This document shows positions 7,503 to 13,645 of a stretch of DNA of 13,645 nt, one piece after another. The notes below the pieces were generated by a model, which saw only the letters and a program-made list of their open reading frames with translations, had not been told where the DNA came from and did not search any database. Numbering within the stretch: position 1 is the first letter of the stretch; every line of letters begins with the position of its first letter. Location of the stretch: positions 1 through 13,645 of the forward strand of contig JAITQT010000102.1 of assembly GCA_031288745.1 (NCBI GenBank). Direction: 5' to 3'. Made by a program: the position numbers and the translations under genes. Origin of the DNA: Deltaproteobacteria bacterium (lineage in GTDB: Bacteria; Desulfobacterota; Desulfarculia; Adiutricales; Adiutricaceae).

Positions 7503-8984
7503 CTAGGTTAACTCCAAAAGCCTAGCCCATAGTTCAGGTCGGCTCAATCTTAGGCCCCAAAGGCCCCCGGCTAAAACTCCTAGCTGACTAAAGCCGCGCC
7601 GCTTTAACCGAAAGGCCATAATGGGGGCGTCGTAGCCAGTCTCACAGGTTAAAAGAGTCGGCCCGTTAAGCTTTAGTGTTTCCCAGCTTAATCGGTCGGC
7701 TAAATTAATCACGCGGCTCCCTATAAGCGGCTTAAGACCTTTGAATTTAGGAAAACGTCTAATATGAATTATCGTTAAATCCTTGCCTAAGATTAAATCT
7801 TCGGTCACATCTCTGGGCCTTAAGACGATAATCTCTTTATCAGATTTTTCAGAAAAGATTTTTTTTAAAACCTTAACTAGATAATTTAAATCCTTTCGGC
7901 TAAAACGGGGGCCAAAGGAAAACCTTAAAGTCGAGCGAGCCTCCTGGGCGCTTAGACCTGCGGCCGTAAGAGCACTCGAAGGCGCGTTATCTCCGCTCTT
8001 GCAGGCCGAACCCGCGGCGGCACTTACGCCGTAAAACTCCAAATGACCTAAAAGAAAGGCGTTGTCGCGGCCAGGAAAGGTAAGGCTAACCGTGCCGGGC
8101 TGGCAAAACCTAGACGAGGGGGAATTAATGATAACTTCAGGGCATATCAGCTTAACTGAAGCGATAAAATTCTCCTTAAGCGCCCTTAAGGATTCCACCC
8201 TACTTAGAATAGAAGGAACTTCTCTAAGCGCAGCCCCGAAGCCTATGATATCATGAACAGCCTCCGTTCCCGCCCTCCGGCCGCCTTCCTGGTTTCCCCC
8301 CAACAAAACGGGGGCGAAAGGGGCCCCAGGACGTGCGTAGAGGGCCCCGACTCCCTTGGGGCCGCCAATTTTATGGGCCGAAAAGCTAGCGTAATCCACG
8401 CTCAAGGCCTTAAGATCTATTTTTATCTTACCTAGAGCCTGGACCATATCGGAAAAAAAATAGGCCCCACTGGCCTTAGTAAATTGGGCTAATGCGGCTA
8501 TATCGTAAAGAGTTCCAGTCTCATTATTGGCGGCCATCATGACCGTTAAACAGATATTATCGTTCCACCTCCGCTTAAGCTCTTCTAAATCTATCCGGCC
8601 TAAACGGTCGGGTTTAAGGGCGATTAAAGAAAAACCCTCAGCCTCCAAAAGCCTTAGCGAGGCTATCATAGCGGGGTGTTCCATTGGGTTATAAACGATC
8701 GCCCTTCGAGATTTAGATAAAAGAGGGGCGATAGAGCGGACGTAGTTATCGGCTTCCGTAGCCCCAGAGGTAAAAATCAAGCTCTCGGGCTCGACGTTAA
8801 CAACGTCGGCCAAGTCCTTTCGGGCCCGCTCGATTAAATAAGAAGCCTCGCGTCCTTCGGCGTAAGGAGAAGAGGGATTGGCTTGGGGACCTTTGAGGGC
8901 CTTAATAATAGCCCGGCGCGCTTTTGGAGAAAGATCTGTGGTCGCATTTTGATCGCAGTTAATTCGCCTAATAAAGCCAAACAT
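7503..8984 (-). CDS. Cysteine desulfurase (NifS/IscS-like) fused to a rhodanese domain
   Basis: 493 residues. Residues 1 to about 380 form a PLP-dependent class V aminotransferase: DQNATT near the start, H103 in MEHPAM, D179/Q182 in SDMVQ, PLP lysine K205 in SAHKIGGPKGVG, and catalytic C328 in GSACKSG. It should convert cysteine to alanine and carry a persulfide. Residues from about 395 resemble a rhodanese domain: RVINLADRLSW, then LLTCETGYDAPIMAFRLKRRGF with candidate persulfide C447, then LAGGLWGL. The fusion suggests sulfur is passed from C328 to C447 and on to a partner. The ATG at 8984 has a strong GGGAGGGG site, and the gap to the upstream gene is 16 bp, so the gene belongs to the 7503-10658 operon. 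The role could be Fe-S assembly for the three radical SAM enzymes or sulfur insertion into the pathway product. The N-terminal assignment is firm; the rhodanese assignment is good. Confidence 0.9.
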   Translation of the reverse strand: MFGFIRRINCDQNATTDLSPKARRAIIKALKGPQANPSSPYAEGREASYLIERARKDLADVVNVEPESLIFTSGATEADNYVRSIAPLLSKSRRAIVYNPMEHPAMIASLRLLEAEGFSLIALKPDRLGRIDLEELKRRWNDNICLTVMMAANNETGTLYDIAALAQFTKASGAYFFSDMVQALGKIKIDLKALSVDYASFSAHKIGGPKGVGALYARPGAPFAPVLLGGNQEGGRRAGTEAVHDIIGFGAALREVPSILSRVESLRALKENFIASVKLICPEVIINSPSSRFCQPGTVSLTFPGRDNAFLLGHLEFYGVSAAAGSACKSGDNAPSSALTAAGLSAQEARSTLRFSFGPRFSRKDLNYLVKVLKKIFSEKSDKEIIVLRPRDVTEDLILGKDLTIIHIRRFPKFKGLKPLIGSRVINLADRLSWETLKLNGPTLLTCETGYDAPIMAFRLKRRGFSQLGVLAGGLWGLRLSRPELWARLLELT

Positions 8985-9000
8985 GAAGGCCCCTCCCCGC

Positions 9001-9621
9001 TTAAAAGATCCAAGGGATAAAGCGGTAACGGACCTTTTGACTATAGGCGAGATAATCGTCGTAACCCATGAGAAACTTTTCCTCCCAAAGCGCTCTAACC
9101 ACGTAAAAAAGAGCCGTAGCCAAAACCAGAATCAGAACATCAATCGAAGGGTAAACGAGAAAAAAACCTAGGCGAATTAAGATATCGGACAGATACATAG
9201 GGTGTCTAACCACCGCGTAGACTCCTCTACACTTTAAGTCACGGCGGGCAATGAGGATAGCAAAGCTGTCTTTTAAGGTCAGAAGCGAGACCACTGCCAA
9301 AAGATTGGCCAAGATAACCACTACCCGGCCTAAATCGGCCCAAAGTCCTTCGTTTTCAAAGCTACGACCTAAGAAGGCTAGGCCGGAAAAAAAAGCGGCC
9401 AAGGCTATAAGCTGCCCGTTTAAAGAGCGGGAAATCTCTCCTACCGGATTTCTAATTAAAATGATTAAACAAAAAACGAAGTTTTGGACTATAAAAGAGA
9501 TTTCAACGGGCGTTAAGCCACAATCCAGCCTCTCTTTTAAAGCCGAGTACGACCCTAAGCTGAAAAAGAGAAATAGAAAAACGTTAAGAGCTAAGCCAAA
9601 GGTCCTAGGAGTAACTTTCAC
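9001..9621 (-). CDS. Isoprenylcysteine carboxyl methyltransferase (ICMT/PEMT)-like membrane protein
   Basis: 206-residue integral membrane protein with about five hydrophobic segments (near 9-28, 40-56, 70-85, 98-116 and 147-175). The C-terminal half carries the family signature: GVYAVVRHPMYLSD with RHPMY at 139-143, then ALWEEKFL (E180, E181) and a final VRYRFIPW. Bacterial members are SAM-dependent or uncharacterised methyltransferases thought to act on membrane-embedded or lipophilic acceptors; the acceptor here is unknown. The start is GTG at 9621, which shares its G with the TAG stop of the upstream gene (TAGTG), so translation is coupled. The next gene begins 16 bp downstream. The pairing with radical SAM enzymes hints at a lipid-like or isoprenoid substrate, which is inference. 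Confidence 0.82.
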   Translation of the reverse strand: MKVTPRTFGLALNVFLFLFFSLGSYSALKERLDCGLTPVEISFIVQNFVFCLIILIRNPVGEISRSLNGQLIALAAFFSGLAFLGRSFENEGLWADLGRVVVILANLLAVVSLLTLKDSFAILIARRDLKCRGVYAVVRHPMYLSDILIRLGFFLVYPSIDVLILVLATALFYVVRALWEEKFLMGYDDYLAYSQKVRYRFIPWIF

Positions 9622-10658
9622 TAATCGCCGCCCCCTCTAAGCCCGTGGCCGCACGGATTTATTATGGGTTCAGACCGGATGGCCCTTAATTGATAGAGCC
9701 AGTTTTTTATTTTTTTCGGGCCGTATAGGAGAGGCTCGACCACGCCTCGACAGCTAGTCCAGCAACGGTTGCAGGGATTTTCTAGAGCTTGTTTTTTTAG
9801 TTTAGCCAAAACGACTTTAAGGTCATCGGTAATTATGCTCCCAGCCGGCTTATCGACTCTATCTATGCACCTTAAGGCTCGGCCTAAGGGATCGATAGCC
9901 ATAAGGTTAACTCCATTACGGCATTGGGCCCGACCTCGGCCCTCAAAGCCTTCGAGGTAACCAGGGACAATTAAAAGAGCTGGCTTTCGCTTTTGGATAT
10001 CCTTAAGTCTCTTGACCACGGCCGATAGATCGGCCGGCTGGCCCCCATGGCCTCGGCCAGGAACGTAGAGGGTTAAATTATGCTTTACGCCCAACTTTTG
10101 ACAAAGATCGCTTAAAGGCTCAATATGATCGAGATTATCCTCCATAACGACGCTAACCAAACGAACGCGCTGCTCGGGTTTCACTCTTTTGGCCGCCAAA
10201 TACTCTAACGCTGCCGCAGCCCTATCAAAGAGTCCCTCCAAGCCCCTCTGAGCGTCGTGCTCTTTAGCTAAAGCGTAATCTATGGAAACGCTTATCTCGC
10301 TAAGACCAAATTTAAAAAGATCGCCTGCCAAATCAGGAGTCATAAGATAGCCGTTGGTTACCAAATCCAAATAATGATCCCTAGCCAGAAGCCCGGCCAA
10401 ATCAATTAAATTTGGGTGAAGAAGAGGTTCTCCCCCCGCCAGACACATGGCCAAAGGGGCCAAAGGCTTAAGTTTTTCAGCTAAGGTGTGGGCGCAGGTT
10501 AAAGACATGGGGGGGAGGGAACGAAAGGGCTCGCGCCAATAATTACATATGCGGCAGCGGCAGTTGCATTGATAATTTATCATAACCGTCGCTTGGATCA
10601 TCTTCTTGGCCAGAATCTTTCCAGCCATACGGGCGACTTTCCAAATACCGTTTGCCAT
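9621..10658 (-). CDS. Radical SAM protein with SPASM/twitch-like C-terminus
   Basis: 345 residues. The SAM cluster motif is C31-x3-C35-x2-C38 (YQCNCRCRICNYW), followed by GGEP (75-78) and VTNGY (100-104). The C-terminal part has C246, C264, and CNRCWTSC (C296, C299, C303), with C336 near the end. This resembles a SPASM or shortened twitch auxiliary-cluster domain, as in enzymes that modify peptides, hopanoids or cofactors. It differs from the two COG1964 proteins at 170-3060 in lacking their N-terminal cysteine motifs. ATG at 10658 follows AAAAAGGA at good distance, so the start is firm. It is the first gene of the operon with the methyltransferase and the desulfurase. An IS remnant begins only 26 bp upstream, so the native promoter may have been lost or replaced. 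The substrate cannot be told from the sequence. Confidence 0.88.
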   Translation of the reverse strand: MANGIWKVARMAGKILAKKMIQATVMINYQCNCRCRICNYWREPFRSLPPMSLTCAHTLAEKLKPLAPLAMCLAGGEPLLHPNLIDLAGLLARDHYLDLVTNGYLMTPDLAGDLFKFGLSEISVSIDYALAKEHDAQRGLEGLFDRAAAALEYLAAKRVKPEQRVRLVSVVMEDNLDHIEPLSDLCQKLGVKHNLTLYVPGRGHGGQPADLSAVVKRLKDIQKRKPALLIVPGYLEGFEGRGRAQCRNGVNLMAIDPLGRALRCIDRVDKPAGSIITDDLKVVLAKLKKQALENPCNRCWTSCRGVVEPLLYGPKKIKNWLYQLRAIRSEPIINPCGHGLRGGGD

Positions 10659-10684
10659 AGATTCCTTTTTAAAGCGCTAATTTT

Positions 10685-10705
10685 TGATCAAAGAGAAAAA
10701 ACCCT
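10685..10705 (+). repeat. Left terminal inverted repeat of the IS1182-like remnant
   Basis: Begins TGATCAAAGAGAAAAAACCC. It agrees with the reverse complement of 13515-13535 at 16 of 21 positions, and also resembles the ends of the 114-bp repeats (TGATCGAAGCGCAAAAACC). Confidence 0.6.
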
Positions 10706-10708
10706 TAT

Positions 10709-11183
10709 TTGATCACCTATGTTGAGCTTAAGGGAGCGGCCAAATCCGACAGCGCGGCTTTGATTCCGGCAATCGACTATCTGCTGGAAAATAACCTAAA
10801 GCCCGAATCCTTAACGGGCGATACCCTTTACGGCTAGGAAGACCATTATGAGTATGCGGCCAAGAGTGGCATTAAGCTGGTAGCTCCTGCTCATAGCAAG
10901 GAAGGAGGGGCCTAATACGAACAAAGCAAAGAAGACGTCGTCGATGAGAGGCAAAACTCCTCATTCGCTCAAAAAACAGAGGTTCAGCCTGAAACAATAT
11001 AAGACGAGTCGGACTCAGATGAGGTTGAGGTTCTATCTCCCACTCCCTTTAGCTTGTCCGACTTTGAACTCGACGAAGAGGGTGAAATAAAAGGCTGTCC
11101 CATGGGGCAACAACGGCTTGACATAAAAAAGAACGGTAAAAACAGACGGATTAATTTTGATCCTGAACAATGTAGATCATGCC
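10709..11183 (+). pseudogene. IS1182-like transposase fragment with in-frame stops
   Basis: One frame reads through with three internal stops. It gives ITYVELKGAAKSDSAALIPA, then LTGDTLYG-stop-EDHYEYAAKSGIKLVAP, an acidic linker, then CPMGQQRLDIKK and FDPEQCRSC. This is the middle-to-late part of an IS1182-family DDE transposase: the second catalytic aspartate region (D in GDTLYG) and the cysteine-containing insert before the last catalytic residue. The N-terminal half is absent and the match is cut at 11184 by the next element. The stops (TAG, TAA, TAA) show that it is dead. Confidence 0.75.
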
Positions 11184-11204
11184 CTAGCCCGAGTTTACAA
11201 GTTA
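11184..11204 (+). repeat. Left terminal inverted repeat of the IS1634-like element
   Basis: 21 bp starting CTAGCCCGAGTTTACAAGTT, identical to the reverse complement of 13418-13438. Confidence 0.85.
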
Positions 11205-11534
11205 GGCCGGGATAAATAAATTAGATTAATGAAATCGGTAAGTTGCCAGACATTCTAAGTAGTCAAAAAATGTTAATCAGATAACCCTTAGAATTATTGG
11301 ATATATCCTATAAAATATTCATGAGTAGTCAAATTTAAATTTTTGATGATCTCGACCATGTAAAATTTTTCACTCATGGCAGACCTAAATTGTCAAATCA
11401 ATTAATAAATTTTATACAACTATAACCTAAACACTTTAAAAATAGCTAAAATAAATAGAACATACATACTATGAGACAGTACTTTCAAGAACAAAAAATC
11501 ATGCATAGTAGTAAAAATAAAATAAAAAAATTTC
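11205..11534. other. Long non-coding 5' region of the IS1634-like element
   Basis: About 330 AT-rich bases with stops in all frames and no gene. It contains AGTAGTCAAA at 11258-11267 and 11324-11333 and AGTAGTAAAA at 11507-11516; a further AGTAGTCAAA at 11572-11581 lies by the transposase start site. The spacings 66 and 65 bases make two similar pairs. An inverted copy sits at 13355-13364. These may be subterminal transposase-binding sites. Confidence 0.4.
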
Positions 11535-11564
11535 TTGACAGATCAAAAGAAATTTTATTATATT
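11535..11564 (+). promoter_or_regulatory. Transposase promoter
   Basis: TTGACA (11535-11540) and TATATT (11559-11564) with an 18-base spacer, a near-consensus sigma-70 pair. The predicted start is near 11571, followed by AAAGGAG (11587-11593) and the GTG at 11603. An AGTAGTCAAA copy overlaps the predicted start site. Confidence 0.6.
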
Positions 11565-11602
11565 TCTCCATAGTAGTCAAAATGACAAAGGAGAATTCTA
11601 AA

Positions 11603-13346
11603 GTGTTCTTATCTATTAAAGGTCAAATCTGGTAAAAAAACATACTACTACTTGACCTACAATGTGAAAGTTAATGGTGTATCGAAGCATGGACCTCTGA
11701 CTCCCCTCGGGACCGCAGATGATATCGCAAAAAAATACAGCGAAATTTATTCAACTGAGTTAAGTTCTCTTGTTAATAGCTCGAAAGATATTGAATTTGA
11801 TTGCGCTCAATATCAATTTTCAGCTGTTGCTGCATTATACGATCTAACTCAACGTTTAGATCTAGTTAAAATTATAGACAAATACTGTCCAAAAAGAGAA
11901 CCAGGCTTATCAGTTGGAACATATCTGATACTCGCAGCTATTAATAGAGCTATAGAACCTGTCAGCAAAAATATATTCTATGATTGGTTTAAAACGACAA
12001 TTTTAGTGCCTTTATATCCAGAAGCATCAAAAGAATCTCTTTCTAGCCAAAGTTTTTGGAAACATATGACGGGATTAAATCAAAATTTAATCTTAAAAAT
12101 AGAAGATGAAATATCTACAAAAATTATTGATAAATATAATATTTCAACTGAATACATTCTTTTTGATAATACAATTTTTTTTTCATATATAAATACTATA
12201 AATAAATCTAAAATTACACAACGAGGCCATAGTAAAGAGAAAAGATCTTATTTAAAAATAATTGGCTTATCTTTAATGGTAAGTCAAGGAAATAATATAC
12301 CTTTATTTCATAAAACTTACCATGGTAATAGGCGTGATTCAAAACAATTTTTAGAAGTTATTACTAAATTACAAGAAAGAACTTCTAAAATATCAAATAA
12401 TAGTGGTTATATAACATTAATATTTGATAAAGATAATAATTCAGATGAGATAATTGCTCTTATTGAAGATCTAATAATTCAAAAATTACATTTTGTTGGA
12501 AGTTTACGTTTTAATCAGTGTCCAGAACTCATTTCTTTAGATCGTTCTGAATATTCTCCATTAGTAGGAAAGCAGTTCGAAGGTACAACAGTCTATAGAT
12601 ATCAAAAAATGATTTTTGGTAAGAATATTACTGTACTAGTTACAGACAACGAAAATCTTCGTGAATCACAGTTAAGAGGAATTGAGGAAAATATCCAAAA
12701 ATGTGAATCTGAATTTCGCTATCTCCTCGAAAGGCTCAAGAAACGTGAAGATGGCCAAATTACCAAAGGAAAAAAACCAACTGTAGAATCAGTATCTAAA
12801 AATATAAAAACCATATTAACAGGTGATTATATGAAATAAATATATTCATATAATATAGAAATTAGTAATAATATTATTGAATTTTCATATAATTTAAATA
12901 AAAATAATTTAGAGAATATTAAAAATCAATTTTTAGGTAGAACTATCTTGTTTACTAATAGAACTGACTGAACTAACGAAAAGATAGTAGCTGCCTATAG
13001 AGCACAGTTTCATGTTGAAGAAACGTTTAAACAAATGAAAAATATAAAATATCCTTTTTTTAGACCTATTAGGCATTTTACTGATAATAATATCATCGTA
13101 CATAATTTTTATTGTATACTTTCATATACATTAGTTTGTTTATTACAACATGAAATGTATTTACTTGGTTATAAAAAGTCTATTAATAAAATACTTGACG
13201 AACTAATGGAAGGTACCCAGATGGTAAAAATTTTCACCTCTTCAAATAACAATACACCCCAAGTAAAAATAATGTTTTCAAAGGTCTCTGACGCCGTCAA
13301 TGCGTATATTAATGAGTACAAGCTAAGGAGGTATATCGTTCAATAG
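11603..13346 (+). pseudogene. IS1634-family transposase, frameshifted and interrupted by two stops
   Basis: The likely start is GTG 11603, 9 bases after AAAGGAG (11587-11593). It reads VFLSIK and then must shift by one base near 11621 (one extra G) into VKSGKKTYYYLTYNVKV, after which the frame runs to TAG at 13344-13346. Two in-frame stops interrupt it: TAA at 12837-12839 and TGA at 12969-12971, the latter in FTNRTD-stop-TNEKIV, where relatives usually have tryptophan. The full product would be about 580 residues, near the size of IS1634 transposases. Catalytic residues appear intact: D in ILFDNT (codon 12165), D in LIFDKDNN (codon 12426) and E in HVEETFKQMK (codon 13017). Codon use is very AT-rich. 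It should not make full-length protein, though the lesions are few and recent. The apparent starts inside it (TTG 11652, ATG 13035) are not separate genes. Confidence 0.8.
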
Positions 13347-13417
13347 CGAATATTTTTGACTACTTGTTTAACGCAAAAAAATACGTTATTTCGATTAGTT
13401 AGTAGTTCTGTCTAAAT

Positions 13418-13438
13418 TAACTTGTAAACTCGGGCTAG
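13418..13438 (-). repeat. Right terminal inverted repeat of the IS1634-like element
   Basis: 21 bp; its reverse complement starts CTAGCCCGAGTTTACAAGTT and matches 11184-11204 exactly. Confidence 0.85.
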
Positions 13439-13514
13439 ACGACCTGTTAGGTTTGTATTAAGATCAACCTAAAAAGTTGAAGAGGTTGGCTCTTGCCCTC
13501 CGCCAATGACAAAG
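13439..13514 (+). pseudogene. Possible 3' stub of the IS1182-like transposase
   Basis: After the IS1634-like element a short frame reads DLLGLY-stop-DQPKKLKRLALALRQ-stop (TGA at 13507-13509). The ending resembles the NLKRL-type C-terminus of IS1182-family transposases, and it lies just inside the matching right inverted repeat (13515-13535). The similarity is short, so the call leans on position. Confidence 0.4.
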
Positions 13515-13535
13515 TGGGTTTTTTCCATCTAATCA
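13515..13535 (-). repeat. Right terminal inverted repeat of the IS1182-like remnant
   Basis: On the minus strand it reads TGATTAGATGGAAAAAACCC, matching the left end at 10685-10705 in 16 of 21 positions. It is separated by 3 bases from the second 114-bp repeat. Confidence 0.55.
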
Positions 13536-13538
13536 TTT

Positions 13539-13645
13539 TTGATCGAAGCGCAAAAACCTCTTAAAAGCACAATAGTCTAAAAAATTAACTAGTGATAAGA
13601 CTATGTTACAAATTTAAAGACTGATAAAGGGGACTTTTTGCGCTT
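13539..13645. repeat. MITE-like repeat, copy B (cut by window end)
   Basis: This is the same unit and orientation as 38-151: it starts TTGATCGAAGCGCAAAAACC and runs to TTTTTGCGCT at 13644. The last few bases of the right arm fall outside the window. The inner 98 bp differ from copy A at 10 positions. Confidence 0.7.

Larger units (their letters stand above)
11184..13438 (+). mobile_element. IS1634-like insertion sequence, AT-rich
   Basis: A 2255-bp element bounded by perfect 21-bp inverted repeats that begin CTAGCCCGAGTTTACAAGTT at 11184 and, on the other strand, at 13438. It contains a promoter, a ribosome-binding site and one transposase gene with three lesions. It interrupts the IS1182-like transposase fragment, so it arrived later. 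No target duplication is visible beside the ends (GCC on the left, ACG on the right). Confidence 0.82.
10685..13535 (+). mobile_element. Decayed IS1182-like element, split by a second IS
   Basis: Inverted ends are TGATCAAAGAGAAAAAACCC at 10685 and its imperfect match on the opposite strand at 13515-13535 (16 of 21 positions agree). Between them lie a stop-ridden middle-to-late section of an IS1182-type transposase (10709-11183), the inserted IS1634-like element (11184-13438) and a short 3' transposase stub. The front of the transposase is missing, because the coding match begins almost at the left end, implying an internal deletion. Poly-T flanks both ends, so a target duplication cannot be judged. 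Confidence 0.65.

Noticed and set aside
9251..9640. 129-codon plus-strand frame opposite the methyltransferase gene
   Set aside because: It is lysine-rich shadow coding of a membrane protein on the other strand; the minus-strand product has clear family motifs.
12837..12971. Stop-codon recoding (TGA as tryptophan) in the transposase
   Set aside because: A core gene ends with TGA (1552-1554), a TAA stop is also present in the transposase, and a frameshift lies near its start; decay explains all three.
38..13645. Window is a circular molecule with terminal overlap
   Set aside because: The end repeats differ at 10 of 98 positions and the sequence outside copy A (1-37) is not the same as that before copy B.
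1..13645. CRISPR array, tRNA or rRNA genes
   Set aside because: No regularly spaced repeat-spacer pattern, no cloverleaf-like segment and no rRNA-like sequence was seen on either strand.

Overview
The window looks like accessory DNA from a bacterium, probably an anaerobe. Three radical-SAM enzymes and a NifS-type cysteine desulfurase point that way, and the ribosome-binding sites (AAGGA/GGGAGGGG types) and TAA/TAG/TGA stop usage are ordinary. A Desulfobacterota-like or host-associated genome with many decaying insertion sequences would fit, but no ribosomal or other marker gene is present, so the taxonomy is a guess. Base composition falls into zones. Hand counts of single 60-base lines gave 34/60 G+C in the desulfurase gene (7561-7620), 26/60 in the helicase gene (4801-4860) and 8/60 in the right-hand transposase (12121-12180). 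This suggests a native core, an acquired defence module and a very AT-rich IS.

Layout. Positions 38-151 hold a short repeat with inverted ends. From 170 to 10658 every gene is on the minus strand, so transcription reads right to left: a SPASM-type radical SAM enzyme (9621-10658), an isoprenylcysteine-methyltransferase-like membrane protein (9001-9621), a cysteine desulfurase fused to a rhodanese domain (7503-8984), a two-gene Gabija anti-phage system (gajA 5343-7214, gajB 3500-5350), and two tandem radical SAM proteins of the COG1964 / tetraether-synthase-like type (1552-3060 and 170-1555). The first three genes overlap or nearly touch and form one unit; the last two share a 4-base ATGA overlap and form another. 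Gabija sits between them, flanked by 290-440 bp of degraded-looking DNA that includes an orphan 76-codon reading frame (3266-3496).

The right end is a nest of transposons. A decayed IS1182-like element (about 10685-13535) lost most of its transposase and was then split by an AT-rich IS1634-like element (11184-13438) with 21-bp inverted ends. The transposase of the second element keeps its DDE residues but carries one probable frameshift and two in-frame stops. A second copy of the 38-151 repeat follows immediately (13539 to the window end). Its inverted ends resemble those of the IS1182-like element, so it may be a MITE of that family.

How the parts may work together (inference): the five non-Gabija genes may be one biosynthetic locus acting on lipid or other hydrophobic substrates, with sulfur supplied by the desulfurase-rhodanese. 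Gabija looks like a later insertion that split the locus. The most interesting points are the tandem COG1964 pair with its unusual partner set, the Gabija insertion, and the relation of the two boundary repeats to the IS remnant.
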